Positions 16,303 to 26,282 of a stretch of 56,745 bases of DNA are shown piece by piece. Below the pieces are notes generated by a model. The model was not told where the DNA came from. It ran no database searches and worked only from the letters and a program-made list of their open reading frames with translations. Origin of the DNA: Heyndrickxia coagulans DSM 1 = ATCC 7050 (GTDB taxonomy: Bacteria > Bacillota > Bacilli > Bacillales > Bacillaceae_C); the NCBI RefSeq assembly GCF_000290615.1, contig NZ_ALAS01000152.1, forward strand, positions 1 through 56,745, read 5' to 3'. The translations under genes and the position numbers were made by a program. How positions within the stretch are numbered: the first letter of the stretch is position 1; each line of letters starts with the position of its first letter.

Positions 16303-17301
16303 ATGGGAAGCATTGGCAGTATGTCAAAACCAACAGAAGGGTTTTTAACGGCATTGATTCAATATCCTGTGCCGGTAGTCGATTCGAGAAGTGATATTGA
16401 TAAACAAATCGAGCAGATTGTCAAAATGATCCATTCTACAAAAGCAGGTTATCCGGGCGTGGAACTGATTGTGTTTCCCGAGTACAGCACCCAGGGTTTA
16501 AATACAAAGAAATGGACAACGGATGAATTTCTTTGTTCAGTGCCCGGGCCGGAAACGGATATTTTTGGGGAAGCCTGCCGGAAAGCGGAGGTATATGGTG
16601 TTTTTTCACTGATGGAAAAAGATCCGGATGGCGGTGCACCTTATAACACGGCAGTCATCATTGATCCGGACGGGGAAATCATTTTAAAATACAGAAAACT
16701 GAATCCGTGGGTGCCTGTTGAACCATGGCAGGCAGGCAATCTTGGCCTCCCGGTTTGCGAAGGGCCGGGCGGGAGCAAATTAGCTGTCTGTATTTGCCAT
16801 GACGGGATGTTTCCGGAAATTGCCCGGGAAGCCGCATATAAAGGGGCGAATGTATTGATCCGGATTTCGGGTTACAGTACTCAGGTGAATGACCAGTGGA
16901 TTTTGACAAACCGTTCAAATGCATGGCAAAACCTCATGTATACGATGTCTGTCAATCTTGCAGGTTATGACGGCACATTCTACTATTTCGGGGAAGGGCA
17001 GGTATGCAATTTTGACGGCACAACTTTAGTACAGGGGCACCGCAATCCTTATGAAATTGTAACAGCGGAAATTTATCCGAAATTGGCGGACCAGGCAAGA
17101 CTGGGTTGGGGGCTTGAAAATAACATTTACAACCTTGGGTCAAGAGGCTATGTAGCTACGCCAGGGGGTGTGAAGGAGAATCCATACACTTACATCAGGG
17201 ACTTGGCTGAGAATCGCTACAAGCTTCCATGGGAGGATGAGATTAAGATCAAGGACGGCTCCATATACGGATATCCAGTGCAAAATCCTGTAAAGAGCTG
17301 A
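16303..17301 (+). CDS. amiF: formamidase
   Basis: A 332-residue paralogue of the upstream amidase that follows Helicobacter AmiF almost residue for residue (MGSIGSM start, [28 protein letters not shown] end). It hydrolyses formamide to formate and ammonia. Catalytic residues are visible as E60 (VFPEYS), K132 (YRKLNPW) and C165 (CICHDGM). ATG 16303 has GGGGAG six bases upstream; an in-frame ATG at 16273 lacks one. It is the third gene of the amide operon, ended by a clear terminator before ureA. AmiE and AmiF side by side suggest that short amides of different chain length are used as nitrogen sources. Confidence 0.95.
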   Translation: MGSIGSMSKPTEGFLTALIQYPVPVVDSRSDIDKQIEQIVKMIHSTKAGYPGVELIVFPEYSTQGLNTKKWTTDEFLCSVPGPETDIFGEACRKAEVYGVFSLMEKDPDGGAPYNTAVIIDPDGEIILKYRKLNPWVPVEPWQAGNLGLPVCEGPGGSKLAVCICHDGMFPEIAREAAYKGANVLIRISGYSTQVNDQWILTNRSNAWQNLMYTMSVNLAGYDGTFYYFGEGQVCNFDGTTLVQGHRNPYEIVTAEIYPKLADQARLGWGLENNIYNLGSRGYVATPGGVKENPYTYIRDLAENRYKLPWEDEIKIKDGSIYGYPVQNPVKS

Positions 17302-17313
17302 GTAAGAAAAAGG

Positions 17314-17341
17314 GGCGCTGGAAAATTCCAGCGCCTTTTTA
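17314..17341 (+). terminator. terminator of the amide operon
   Basis: GGCGCTGGA / TCCAGCGCC with a 4-base loop, followed by TTTTT. It separates amiF from the urease promoter. Confidence 0.88.
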
Positions 17342-17365
17342 GTTTATAATTCGGAAAATTTCATC

Positions 17366-17413
17366 TTGATCAAAATATTTTTCTGTTGTATGATGATGTT
17401 AACTGATGTGACA
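17366..17413 (+). promoter_or_regulatory. urease promoter with overlapping GlnR/TnrA box
   Basis: TTGATC (17366-17371), 17-base spacer, TATGAT (17389-17394) form a sigma-A promoter. TGTTA-N7-TGACA (17397-17413) matches the TGTNA-N7-TNACA nitrogen box exactly and covers the expected transcription start. This position suits repression by GlnR or TnrA when nitrogen is plentiful. ureA begins about 50 bases downstream. Confidence 0.75.
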
Positions 17414-17464
17414 TTTAATTGTTATTTTTTTTAACGTCCGATATTTTTATGATGAGGAGGTGTT

Positions 17465-17770
17465 ATGTTGAAACTCACCCCCAGAGAAACCGAAAAACTC
17501 ATGATTGTGGTAGCGGCGGATCTTGCCCGCAGGCGGCAGAAACGCGGATTGAAGCTGAACTACCCGGAAACAGTTGCCATCATTACATATGAAGTGATGG
17601 AAGGAGCAAGAGATGGGAAGACAGTGGCAGAGCTGATGCAATTCGGGGCAACCATTTTAAAACAGGAAGACGTCATGGAAGGCGTCGCGGAAATGATTCC
17701 TGACATCCAGGTTGAGGCGACATTTCCGGATGGTACAAAACTGGTCACGGTCCACAATCCGATCCGATAA
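17465..17770 (+). CDS. ureA: urease gamma subunit
   Basis: A 101-residue UreA of normal length ([26 protein letters not shown] start, [29 protein letters not shown] end). With UreB and UreC it forms the nickel urease that splits urea into ammonia and carbamate. GAGGAGG lies 4 bases before the ATG; a TTG three bases on is a possible alternative. It opens the urease operon, whose genes are closely spaced or overlapping. Confidence 0.97.
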   Translation: MLKLTPRETEKLMIVVAADLARRRQKRGLKLNYPETVAIITYEVMEGARDGKTVAELMQFGATILKQEDVMEGVAEMIPDIQVEATFPDGTKLVTVHNPIR

Positions 17771-17784
17771 AGGAGGTGCTCGAA

Positions 17785-18108
17785 TTGATTCCAGGAGAGT
17801 ACATATTAAAAAATGAACCAGTTGTCTGTAATGCAGGCCGGAAGACGGCCCGGATCACTGTGACGAACCGCGGTGACAGGCCGGTGCAGGTCGGTTCACA
17901 TTTTCATTTTTATGAAGTGAACCAGGCGCTTGTGATGGACCGTGCCAAAGCGTTCGGTATGCATTTGAATATTCCTGCGGGTACGGCTGTCCGGTTTGAG
18001 CCGGGGGATGAAAAAGAAGTGGAGCTGGTATCGTTTGCTGGAAAAAGGGAAGTTTACGGCCTGAATAACCAGACAAACGGCCCGCTTAAAAAGGAGGGGG
18101 AAGCATGA
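17785..18108 (+). CDS. ureB: urease beta subunit
   Basis: A 107-residue UreB ([12 protein letters not shown] start; central [39 protein letters not shown]). The TTG at 17785 is chosen because the family begins M-I/K-P-G and AAAGGAGG stands 8 bases upstream. The upstream in-frame GTG at 17776 would overlap that ribosome site. Its stop overlaps the ureC start (ATGA). Confidence 0.95.
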   Translation: MIPGEYILKNEPVVCNAGRKTARITVTNRGDRPVQVGSHFHFYEVNQALVMDRAKAFGMHLNIPAGTAVRFEPGDEKEVELVSFAGKREVYGLNNQTNGPLKKEGEA

Positions 18109-19814
18109 CTTTTTCAATGCCGCGCAGGCAATATGCGGATATATTCGGTCCCACTACCGGAGATGCGGTAAGGCTTGCGGATACGGAGTTGTTTATCGAG
18201 ATTGAAAAAGATTTTACCGTGTACGGGGATGAAGTGAAATTCGGCGGCGGCAAGGTAATCCGTGACGGGATGGGGCAGCATCCGCATGCTTCCAGCGATG
18301 CCAGCCCGGACCTTGTTTTAACGAATGCCATCATTTTGGATTATACAGGCATCTATAAAGCGGATATCGGGATAAAAGACGGATTTATTTCAGCAATCGG
18401 AAAGGCGGGTAATCCGCTCTTAATGGAGGGGGTTGATATCACAATCGGTGCGTCAACTGAAGTGATTGCCGCAGAAGGGATGATTGTAACAGCCGGCGGC
18501 ATAGATGCGCATATTCATTTTATCAGCCCGCAGCAAATTGAAACGGCGCTTGCATCGGGCATTACAACGATGATTGGCGGCGGGACCGGGCCTGCGACCG
18601 GAACGAATGCGACAACGTGCACGCCGGGGCCTTGGAATCTTCACCGGATGCTCGAGTCTGCAGAAGCCTTCCCGATGAATCTCGGATTTCTTGGCAAAGG
18701 AAACTGTTCGGCAGAAGCGCCACTAAATGAACAAATTGAAGCCGGAGCCATCGGGCTGAAACTGCATGAAGACTGGGGTTCGACAGCTTCTGCAATTGAT
18801 ACGTGCCTGAAAGTGGCGGATTGTTATGATGTGCAGGTGGCTATTCACACAGACACCTTAAACGAGGGAGGGTTTGTCGAGGACACGCTTAAGGCAATCG
18901 GGGGCCGTGTCATCCATACATACCATACGGAAGGCGCGGGCGGCGGGCATGCGCCGGATATCATTAAAGCAGCAAGTTATCCGAATATTTTACCTTCATC
19001 TACCAATCCGACCCGCCCGTTCACCGTCAATACATTGGAAGAGCATCTCGATATGCTGATGGTCTGCCACCATCTCGATGCCAATATCCCGGAAGACATC
19101 GCTTTTGCAGACTCACGGATCCGAAAAGAAACAATTGCGGCGGAAGATATTCTCCATGATATGGGTGTGTTCAGCATGATTTCGTCCGATTCGCAGGCAA
19201 TGGGCCGTGTCGGCGAAGTGATTATGCGAACATGGCAGACTGCTGACAAGATGAAAAAACAGCGCGGCAAACTCCCGGAGGATACAGGTATCGGGGACAA
19301 TTTCCGGGCCAAAAGATATATCGCCAAATACACGATTAATCCGGCTATTGTCCACGGCATTTCCGACTATGTCGGATCTGTTGAAACCGGGAAGTTTGCC
19401 GATCTCGTCCTCTGGCATCCTGCTTTTTTCGGTGTCAAACCGGAACTGATTTTAAAAGGCGGGATGATTGCTTACAGCTTGATGGGCGACCCGAACGCAA
19501 GCATTCCGACGCCGCAGCCGGTTCTCTACCGTAATATGTTCGGAGCGTTTGGAAAAGCAAGGCAAAAGACCTCTCTGACATTTGTGTCAAAGGCGGCTTA
19601 CAATAAAGGCATACACCGTGAACTTGGTTTAAACAAACAGGTAAAGCCGGTGAAAAACATTCGCCAATTATCCAAACAAGACCTGCCATATAACGACAAG
19701 ACACCGAAAATTGAAGTAGACCCGCAAACGTATGATGTCGAAGTGGACGGGGAGCTGATAACGTGTGAACCGGCTGAAACCGTCCCGATGGCACAACGTT
19801 ACTTTTTGTTTTGA
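18105..19814 (+). CDS. ureC: urease alpha (catalytic) subunit
   Basis: A 569-residue UreC with all nickel-site landmarks: HIH in '[11 protein letters not shown]', the carbamylated lysine in 'GLKLHEDWG', histidines in '[12 protein letters not shown]' and '[14 protein letters not shown]', the mobile flap 'MVCHHLD', and the aspartate in '[10 protein letters not shown]'. Length is normal for a Bacillus enzyme. The start overlaps the ureB stop by ATGA and is preceded by AAAGGAGGGGG. An internal ATG at 18117 is less likely. Confidence 0.98.
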   Translation: MTFSMPRRQYADIFGPTTGDAVRLADTELFIEIEKDFTVYGDEVKFGGGKVIRDGMGQHPHASSDASPDLVLTNAIILDYTGIYKADIGIKDGFISAIGKAGNPLLMEGVDITIGASTEVIAAEGMIVTAGGIDAHIHFISPQQIETALASGITTMIGGGTGPATGTNATTCTPGPWNLHRMLESAEAFPMNLGFLGKGNCSAEAPLNEQIEAGAIGLKLHEDWGSTASAIDTCLKVADCYDVQVAIHTDTLNEGGFVEDTLKAIGGRVIHTYHTEGAGGGHAPDIIKAASYPNILPSSTNPTRPFTVNTLEEHLDMLMVCHHLDANIPEDIAFADSRIRKETIAAEDILHDMGVFSMISSDSQAMGRVGEVIMRTWQTADKMKKQRGKLPEDTGIGDNFRAKRYIAKYTINPAIVHGISDYVGSVETGKFADLVLWHPAFFGVKPELILKGGMIAYSLMGDPNASIPTPQPVLYRNMFGAFGKARQKTSLTFVSKAAYNKGIHRELGLNKQVKPVKNIRQLSKQDLPYNDKTPKIEVDPQTYDVEVDGELITCEPAETVPMAQRYFLF

Positions 19815-19827
19815 GGGAGAGAATCAG

Positions 19828-20277
19828 ATGATTATTGAAAAAGTAATTGGAAATGTAGAAACTTTAGAGAATAAAGGTTTGCATGTGGAACGGGTGTACA
19901 TGAACAGCGATGACCTGCTGAAACGGATCAAACGCGCCGTTACGGACCACGGAAATGAACTCGGCATCCGTTTAAAAGAAAACCAGGAACTGCATGACGG
20001 CGATATTTTATACATGGATAATCGCAATATGATTGTCGTTTCTGTTTTGGAGGATGATGTGCTGACTATCACACCGCGGTCAATGAAACAAATGGGGGAA
20101 ATCGCCCATCAGCTCGGAAACCGTCATTTGCCGGCCCAATTTGAAGCAAACGATATGATTGTCCAGTATGATTATTTGGTGGAAGAGTTGCTTGAAGGGC
20201 TCGGGATCCCGTACCGGCGGGAGAAACGGAAGATGAAGCAAGCGTTCCGCCATATTGGGCATCATCATGATGCATAA
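19828..20277 (+). CDS. ureE: urease accessory protein UreE (nickel chaperone)
   Basis: A 149-residue UreE with the expected N-terminal peptide-binding half and a metal-binding C-terminal half ending in GHHHDA. It delivers nickel to the UreDFG-apourease complex. GAGGGAGAG precedes ATG 19828. The upstream in-frame codons overlap ureC and are not used. The short histidine tail suggests modest nickel storage compared with the long His tails of some species. Confidence 0.94.
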   Translation: MIIEKVIGNVETLENKGLHVERVYMNSDDLLKRIKRAVTDHGNELGIRLKENQELHDGDILYMDNRNMIVVSVLEDDVLTITPRSMKQMGEIAHQLGNRHLPAQFEANDMIVQYDYLVEELLEGLGIPYRREKRKMKQAFRHIGHHHDA

Positions 20278-20953
20278 CTGGTATCTGCTTTTCCAGCTCT
20301 GTGACTCTAATTTCCCATCAGGTGCCTTTTCACACTCGCTCGGTTTTGAAACTTTTTTTCAAAAAAACCGCCTGGAGGACCGGGAACATGTTGAAAAAGC
20401 AATTTCTGTCTACATACGCAGGCAGCTTGCTTTTACAGACGGCCTGGCCTGCAAGCTTGCGTATGAAGCGGCAGAAAAAGAAGATCTCCAAATGGTTGAG
20501 GAAATTGACAGCATTTTGTTTGCGTCCTGCCTAGCTGAAGAATCGCGGGAAGCGGGTCGAAGAATGGGAGAGCGGATGGCAAAGGTTTGCGCGGAATTGT
20601 ATCCTTCATCGTTGCTGTCGGGTTATTTGGAAGGGATCCTGGACAAAAGGCTGTGCGGTCATCCGGCGATTGTATTTGCACTTACCGGATTTGGCATTCA
20701 GGCACCGAAAGAAGTGGTTACCGGCGTCTGTCTGTTTTCGGCTGTATCCGCACTTGTGCAAAATGCTGTCCGCGGAATTCCGATCGGGCAGACGGATGGA
20801 CAACGGATTTTAACCAATATCCAGCCGGCAATTGATGAAGCGCTTGGCGTGATTTCAATCTGTACAATAGATGATCTGGGGATCAGCTGCCCGGGGCTTG
20901 AAATTGCCCAGATGCAGCATGAAAGGCTTCATGTACGTTTGTTTATGTCTTAA
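20270..20953 (+). CDS. ureF: urease accessory protein UreF
   Basis: A 227-residue UreF ([54 protein letters not shown]). It acts with UreD as activation scaffold and modulates the UreG GTPase. The start (ATG 20270, or ATG 20267) overlaps the ureE stop region, as expected for translational coupling. Confidence 0.94.
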   Translation: MHNWYLLFQLCDSNFPSGAFSHSLGFETFFQKNRLEDREHVEKAISVYIRRQLAFTDGLACKLAYEAAEKEDLQMVEEIDSILFASCLAEESREAGRRMGERMAKVCAELYPSSLLSGYLEGILDKRLCGHPAIVFALTGFGIQAPKEVVTGVCLFSAVSALVQNAVRGIPIGQTDGQRILTNIQPAIDEALGVISICTIDDLGISCPGLEIAQMQHERLHVRLFMS

Positions 20954-20988
20954 TATCTTAATTTTTCATAAAAAAGGGAGATGTGCTT

Positions 20989-21603
20989 ATGGAACCGGTT
21001 CGGATTGGCATCGGCGGCCCGGTTGGTGCCGGAAAAACCATGCTTGTTGAAAAACTAACAAGGGCAATGCAGGATGAGTTCAGCATGGCTGTTGTTACAA
21101 ATGATATTTATACAAAAGAGGATGCAATGTTTCTGGAAAAAAACAGTATCCTCCCGAAAGACCGAATCATCGGCGTTGAAACGGGAGGCTGCCCGCATAC
21201 TGCGATCCGCGAAGATGCCAGTATGAATTTTGCGGCAATTGATGAGTTAAAAGAGAAGCATCCGGATTTGGATTTGATTTTTATCGAAAGCGGTGGAGAT
21301 AATCTCGCAGCGACGTTCAGCCCGGAACTGGCCGACTTTTCGATTTATATTATTGACGTGGCGCAAGGGGAAAAAATCCCCCGTAAAAACGGACAGGGAA
21401 TGATCAAATCCGATTTATTCATCATTAATAAAATTGATCTGGCCCCGTATGTCGGTGCGGACCTTGAGGTAATGAAACGGGATACGATAGCGGCAAGGGG
21501 GGAGAAGGAAAATATATTCACGAACCTAAAAAATGAAACCGGGCTTGAAGAAGTCGTGGCCTGGATTAAGCAAAATGCGCTGCTGTACGGATTAGAGTCA
21601 TGA
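20989..21603 (+). CDS. ureG: urease accessory GTPase UreG
   Basis: A 204-residue SIMIBI-class GTPase. The P-loop GGPVGAGKT is at the N-terminus, followed by '[11 protein letters not shown]', '[19 protein letters not shown]' (nickel-binding CPH), '[16 protein letters not shown]' and NKID. It powers nickel insertion into urease. ATG 20989 stands 8 bases after AAAGGGAG. An upstream in-frame GTG at 20983 is rejected on spacing. Confidence 0.97.
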   Translation: MEPVRIGIGGPVGAGKTMLVEKLTRAMQDEFSMAVVTNDIYTKEDAMFLEKNSILPKDRIIGVETGGCPHTAIREDASMNFAAIDELKEKHPDLDLIFIESGGDNLAATFSPELADFSIYIIDVAQGEKIPRKNGQGMIKSDLFIINKIDLAPYVGADLEVMKRDTIAARGEKENIFTNLKNETGLEEVVAWIKQNALLYGLES

Positions 21604-22418
21604 ACTGGACAGGCATGCTTGAAATAGAAGCAGTAAAAAAACAGAAGAAAACGGTTCTTTCCTCTTGTTACCAGGAAGGCGCTTTTAAAGTGAGCCGCCC
21701 GATTTATTTGGATGAAGATATGCCGCTTATTTATTTCATTCATGTTGGCGGAGGCTATGTGGACGGGGACAACTATTATACGGCGCTGAAACTCGGGGAG
21801 GGAGCCCGAATGACCGCAACGACACAGGCATCTGCAAAAGTGTACAAAACGCCGGTGCAACCGGTAGCGCAAAAGACGGTTTTCCATTTAAAAAGTGGCA
21901 GTGTCTTTGAATATTTGCCGGATCCGCTCATTGCTTACGAAGGCGCCCGGTTTGTACAGGAGACTGAAGTCCGGATGGAACTCGGTGCAAGTTTGTTCTA
22001 CCGGGACATGATTACCCCTGGATGGGCGCAGAACGGCCGCTTTTTTACATATGATTGGATCCGTTCGAAATTAAAGGTATGGATGGACGGAGCGCTTATT
22101 TTATTTGATCATTTAAATTTAGAGCCGGACCGGGGGATTGGCGATATATTGCAAATGGACGGGTTTACACATCTTGGCACTTTTGCCGTCATCCATCCGC
22201 TGGCTGGGAGGGAATTTCTTGAGGCGCTTTATGAAAAGCTTGAAAAATCCGGCGCCGGCCTGAAGTTCGGTTTGTCATGTCTGCCTTCCGGGTACGGTGT
22301 GATGCTGCGGGTAATGGGCTACAATACCGGATTAGTTGAACAGTTTATGAAAACTGCCCATTCATTTGCAAGGGCTGAACTGCTTCATAAAGACAGGCTG
22401 TTTTTAAGAAAATACTAG
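21600..22418 (+). CDS. ureD: urease accessory protein UreD
   Basis: A 272-residue UreD (also called UreH in some schemes). Typical segments are '[37 protein letters not shown]', '[15 protein letters not shown]' and '[10 protein letters not shown]'. It binds apourease and recruits UreF and UreG. It overlaps the ureG stop by ATGA. It completes the maturation set in the order ureABCEFGD. Confidence 0.94.
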   Translation: MNWTGMLEIEAVKKQKKTVLSSCYQEGAFKVSRPIYLDEDMPLIYFIHVGGGYVDGDNYYTALKLGEGARMTATTQASAKVYKTPVQPVAQKTVFHLKSGSVFEYLPDPLIAYEGARFVQETEVRMELGASLFYRDMITPGWAQNGRFFTYDWIRSKLKVWMDGALILFDHLNLEPDRGIGDILQMDGFTHLGTFAVIHPLAGREFLEALYEKLEKSGAGLKFGLSCLPSGYGVMLRVMGYNTGLVEQFMKTAHSFARAELLHKDRLFLRKY

Positions 22419-22461
22419 TCAGATATATTTCCGGTTAGCAGGATGAAGGGAGTGGTATTAA

Positions 22462-23130
22462 ATGGATGTAAGTTTTATATCTGTCCTTGCCTTAGGATTT
22501 GTGTTGGGAATTAAACATGCGATTGAACCGGATCATATTATTGCTGTATCTACAATTGCCAGCCGAAGCAAGAAACTGTCCCAGTCATCCCTTGCAGGCG
22601 TTTTTTGGGGGATTGGCCATACGGCAACCTTATTTATTGTTGGAATTTGCCTTTTAATTATAAAGGGTGAAATTCCGGAAAAATGGGCCATGTCACTTGA
22701 ATTTCTTGTAGGAATAATGCTGGTTTATCTTGGCATTACAACGTTGTCTGCATTTAAAAGGGTACGTATAAATCATCATTATCATGAACCGGGCCATAAG
22801 CGCAACTATTCCTACATCAAATCAGTGTGTATCGGGTTTGTACACGGACTTGCCGGAAGCGGAGCAATGGTACTGCTGACAATGAGTACTGTTAAAAGTG
22901 TTGTTGAATCAGCTATTTATATTTTGATATTTGGAATTGGAACTATATTCGGCATGCTTTTCTTTACAACTATCCTGGGTATCCCGTTTATCATAAGCGC
23001 TAAAAAAGTAGAGGTAAATAAGACGCTTACGCAGATCACTGGAGCCATTAGTACGGTATTCGGTATCTATTATATGTACAACTTAGGGATAGGGGAAGGA
23101 TTGTTTAAAATGTGGTTGCAATCATTGTAA
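22462..23130 (+). CDS. ureH: nickel permease of the UreH/HupE-NiCoT type
   Basis: A 222-residue, six-span membrane protein with the nickel-transporter signature HAIEPDHI (HX4DH) in the first span and the 'GFVHGLAGSGAMVLL' segment in the centre. It resembles UreH of the Bacillus sp. TB-90 urease operon. It would supply nickel for the urease encoded upstream. GGGAGTGG lies upstream of ATG 22462, 43 bases after ureD, so it is probably the last gene of the operon. A histidine-rich loop (NHHYHEPGHK) separates the two halves. Confidence 0.88.
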   Translation: MDVSFISVLALGFVLGIKHAIEPDHIIAVSTIASRSKKLSQSSLAGVFWGIGHTATLFIVGICLLIIKGEIPEKWAMSLEFLVGIMLVYLGITTLSAFKRVRINHHYHEPGHKRNYSYIKSVCIGFVHGLAGSGAMVLLTMSTVKSVVESAIYILIFGIGTIFGMLFFTTILGIPFIISAKKVEVNKTLTQITGAISTVFGIYYMYNLGIGEGLFKMWLQSL

Positions 23131-23195
23131 CTGTCTCTTGCTGCTGTATCACGACAGGCTGGTCCTTCCGAAGTCCCGGATTTTCCGTCCGATTA

Positions 23196-23243
23196 ACAAA
23201 AAAACACTGCACCCTGATCGGAGGGCTGCAGTGTTTTTTTGTT
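23196..23243. terminator. bidirectional terminator after the urease operon
   Basis: AACAAAAAAACACTGCA (23196-23212) pairs with TGCAGTGTTTTTTTGTT (23227-23243), and CCCT/AGGG adds to the stem. It serves the urease operon on one strand and the EIIC gene on the other. Confidence 0.9.
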
Positions 23244-24279
23244 ATTCGAAATTAAGCTGATAGTCCTCTGACTTGATGAGCCTTAATTTTTTTGAGAAAA
23301 CGTAAATGAGTCCGACATTTAAGATAAGCGGCAACACGAAGAAAGTGCTTAGCATAATGGCAATATTTTTTGCAGTCCAGCCGCCTTCAGCAAGATGCAT
23401 GAAATTGAGCGGGCCGACTAAGCCTGACAGCCCGAATCCTGCACTGTAAGGCGTGCCCTGAATATGAAAGACGCCGGCCAGCGCACCGAGCACGGCAGCG
23501 GTGATGAGCATCGGGAAAGCAATTTTCGGCTTCATAAAGAAGTTTCGCATCTGAATTTTCGGCGAGCCAAGTACATGGGCAAGGGCGGTGCCGAGCGAGT
23601 TGGCTTTATAGCTGGCGATGGCAAGCCCGACCCCGGCGGCACAAATGCCAAGATTTGCCGCCCCTGAACTGACACCTGACAGCATAATAACGGTTGCTAC
23701 GCCGACTGTTGAAATCGGCGATAAAATAATCAGGCAGAAAATGACGGCGATAATCGCGCCCATTACGACAGGCTGCATGCTTGTCACATGTGCCACCCCG
23801 ACGCCGACCAACCCGGTAGCCGCTTTAATAAACGGCAAAATCGTGAGGCCGATCATGCCTGGTATTAAAATGCTTAATGTCGGGATCAGGAGGATGGAAT
23901 AAGCCTTTAACCTTGTTCCGACCCACTTGACGAATAAAACCGCCAATGCCGCAGTAATCCCTGTATTGATGACAATCCCGATCCCGTTTAAAGCAAATGC
24001 GCCGGCAGCCGTTTTCTCGATGGCGCCGCTCCCGACCATTGCGGCAATGCCAACACTTGCAATCTGGATCGGTGTCAATTGAAAGGTCATGCCGACCATC
24101 ACGCCAATCAATACAGGCAGCATACTCATGATGATAACGGTTGCATCCACAACATGCTGCAAATAAGGCGCATGCGGGATAATAAGCTTCAATATCTCCC
24201 CGAGCAAGGCGTTTGGGATCAGAGAAACGACAATGCCTATGCTCATTCCATTTAACAGTTTACTGAAAAAATCCTTCAT
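23242..24279 (-). CDS. orphan PTS EIIC-like membrane protein (PTS_EIIC_2 type)
   Basis: A 345-residue, 8-10 span membrane protein (start MKDFFSKLLNGMSIGIVVSLIPNALLGEIL) with the glycine/alanine-rich repeats of the PTS_EIIC_2 family. Such proteins are annotated as the sugar-translocating IIC component, but no EIIA or EIIB gene accompanies it here. ATG 24279 has GGGGG eight bases upstream. A strong promoter lies further upstream (24356-24384). The role, transport with partners encoded elsewhere or PTS-independent transport, is not decided by the sequence. Confidence 0.7.
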   Translation of the reverse strand: MKDFFSKLLNGMSIGIVVSLIPNALLGEILKLIIPHAPYLQHVVDATVIIMSMLPVLIGVMVGMTFQLTPIQIASVGIAAMVGSGAIEKTAAGAFALNGIGIVINTGITAALAVLFVKWVGTRLKAYSILLIPTLSILIPGMIGLTILPFIKAATGLVGVGVAHVTSMQPVVMGAIIAVIFCLIILSPISTVGVATVIMLSGVSSGAANLGICAAGVGLAIASYKANSLGTALAHVLGSPKIQMRNFFMKPKIAFPMLITAAVLGALAGVFHIQGTPYSAGFGLSGLVGPLNFMHLAEGGWTAKNIAIMLSTFFVLPLILNVGLIYVFSKKLRLIKSEDYQLNFE

Positions 24280-24355
24280 TGTTGGAGCCCCCATTTGTTT
24301 TGACCTCGCTGACGGCGCTGCCGGATAAGCGCCGATGCTTGTCTGTTTGCGTATG

Positions 24356-24384
24356 ATTATATAAAACATTCAGATTATAGTCAA
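24356..24384 (-). promoter_or_regulatory. strong sigma-A promoter of the EIIC gene, with a nearby palindrome
   Basis: Minus-strand TTGACT (24384-24379), 17-base spacer, TATAAT (24361-24356). A perfect 12-bp palindrome TGCATATATGCA (24414-24425) lies about 30 bases upstream of the -35 and could be an operator. The rest of 24280-24685 holds nothing recognisable apart from the dhaK ribosome site. Confidence 0.8.
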
Positions 24385-24685
24385 CAAAAATTTTTAATAC
24401 TTTACCGCGTGTGTGCATATATGCATAAAAGTACTAAAAAGCAGGCTGTTTTAGATAAAAAGTGATCGAAAACAATCCCGGTTTTTTCAAAGCGGAAAAT
24501 GACTGAAAAAATAGCGGTTGAAACAAAAGACATAGGGTTGATGAAGAAAAAATGGGCATCCGTGATTGCTGGCCTGGCATGAAAAATGATTTTTTTTCAC
24601 GATGGAAGCGGTATAATAAAAGTGGTGTTTTAGAATGTGTTGTGCCGGGCAAAAGAAAGGACATCAGGATGCGGAGGGATACGCC

Positions 24686-25678
24686 ATGAAAAAAATTATA
24701 AACGACCCTGGAAAAGTTGTCGATGAGATGCTGGATGGATTTGTGTACGCCCATGAAGGAAAAGTGGAGCGATTGGAAGGGACAGGCGTCATTTATCGTA
24801 CTTTCCGGGATGAAGGGAAAGTGGCGCTCATTAGCGGCGGCGGCAGTGGGCATGAACCGAGCCATGCCGGTTTTGTCGGGGAAGGAATGCTGTCTGCGGC
24901 AGTTTGCGGTGAAGTGTTTACCTCGCCGACGCCGGACCAGATTTTTGAAGCGATAAAAAAAGCCGACCAGGGCGCCGGTGTGTTCATGATTGTGAAAAAT
25001 TATACAGGGGATGTCATGAATTTTGACATGGCCCAGGAATTAGCTGAAATGGAAGATATTCAGGTGGAGAAGATCGTGGTTGACGATGACATCGCGGTAG
25101 AAGACAGCACCTATACAGCAGGAAAGCGCGGCGTTGCCGGTACCGTTCTTGTCCATAAAATTCTGGGCGCGGCAGCAGCAGAGGGGCAGACGCTTCAGGA
25201 AATCAAGGCGTTGGCTGAACGGCTTGTGCCCAATGTGAAGACAATCGGTGTCGCTATTTCGCCGGCAACAGTTCCGGAAGTCGGAAAGCCGGGCTTTGTC
25301 CTTCAGGAAGATGAAATGGAATACGGTGTCGGTATTCACGGGGAACCGGGTTACCGGCGGGAAAAAATCAAGTCGTCAAAAGCGATCGCGGAAGAACTCG
25401 TTGCCCGGCTGAAAACTGCGTTCAACTGGAAAGAAGGGGACCGGTTTGCGCTCCTTGTCAATGGGCTTGGGACTACACCGCTTATGGAACAGTATATTTT
25501 TACCAAGGATGTGCATGCCCTGCTTGACCGGGAAGGCCTTGCCGTTCCGTTTAGAAAAGTGGGCAATTTGATGACGTCCATTGATATGGCCGGCCTTTCT
25601 CTCACGCTTGTAAAACTGGAAGATGAGGCGTGGCTTAAATTTTTAAAACGGCCGGTATCCGTTCCGGCATGGGTGTAA
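24686..25678 (+). CDS. dhaK: dihydroxyacetone kinase subunit DhaK
   Basis: A 330-residue DhaK, the substrate-binding subunit of PTS-dependent dihydroxyacetone kinase. The glycine-rich 'ISGGGSGHEPSHAGFVG' segment and the covalent substrate histidine in 'GIHGEPGYRRE' are present. Dihydroxyacetone binds to that histidine as a hemiaminal and is phosphorylated by DhaL-ADP. GGAGGG lies 7 bases before ATG 24686. It is the first gene of a dhaKLM operon. GldA further right could supply dihydroxyacetone from glycerol. Confidence 0.95.
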   Translation: MKKIINDPGKVVDEMLDGFVYAHEGKVERLEGTGVIYRTFRDEGKVALISGGGSGHEPSHAGFVGEGMLSAAVCGEVFTSPTPDQIFEAIKKADQGAGVFMIVKNYTGDVMNFDMAQELAEMEDIQVEKIVVDDDIAVEDSTYTAGKRGVAGTVLVHKILGAAAAEGQTLQEIKALAERLVPNVKTIGVAISPATVPEVGKPGFVLQEDEMEYGVGIHGEPGYRREKIKSSKAIAEELVARLKTAFNWKEGDRFALLVNGLGTTPLMEQYIFTKDVHALLDREGLAVPFRKVGNLMTSIDMAGLSLTLVKLEDEAWLKFLKRPVSVPAWV

Positions 25679-25691
25679 AGGAGGCGGAAAT

Positions 25692-26282
25692 ATGTTAACA
25701 GCAGAAACAGCAACAGACTGGCTGCATCGTTTTGCAGAAAAAATCAATGAGAACAAAGCCTATTTGAGCGAACTGGACAGTGCGATCGGTGATGGCGACC
25801 ACGGTTCGAACATGGCACGCGGGGTGGCGGCTATGGAAGAAAAACTGGAAGCCGGCGGTTTTGCCACGGTCCAGGACGTCCTGAAAACAGCGGCGATGGC
25901 GTTGCTTGGAAAAGTCGGGGGTGCCTCGGGGCCGCTGTATGGATCAGCGCTGATTGCGATGGCAAAACAGGCAGGGGAAAATGAACAAGATGTTGCGGCA
26001 ATTGTAAAAGCCGGGCTTGAAGGCATCCAAAAACGCGGGAAAGCGGAAAAAGGCGAGAAAACGATGGTTGATGTCTGGATACCAGCCTGTGAAGCACTCG
26101 CGTCCGGATCGCTGACAAAAGAGGCCATTCAATCTGCCGTAGAGGCGACAAAAGAGATGAAAGCGACAAAAGGGCGCGCATCTTATCTTGGCGAGCGTTC
26201 CATTGGCCATCTTGACCCTGGGGCGGTTTCAAGCGGCTATTTGTTTGAAGCTTTGTTGGAAGGCGGGATTCTGGATGAGTAA
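25692..26282 (+). CDS. dhaL: dihydroxyacetone kinase subunit DhaL (ADP-binding)
   Basis: A 196-residue DhaL. The metal/ADP-binding 'LDSAIGDGDHGSNMARG' and 'GGASGPLYGSAL' motifs and the C-terminal 'RSIGHLDPGAVSS' are all present. Its tightly bound ADP is phosphorylated by DhaM and passes the phosphate to dihydroxyacetone on DhaK. AAAGGAGG precedes the ATG, 13 bases after dhaK. It overlaps dhaM by 8 bases. Confidence 0.95.
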   Translation: MLTAETATDWLHRFAEKINENKAYLSELDSAIGDGDHGSNMARGVAAMEEKLEAGGFATVQDVLKTAAMALLGKVGGASGPLYGSALIAMAKQAGENEQDVAAIVKAGLEGIQKRGKAEKGEKTMVDVWIPACEALASGSLTKEAIQSAVEATKEMKATKGRASYLGERSIGHLDPGAVSSGYLFEALLEGGILDE

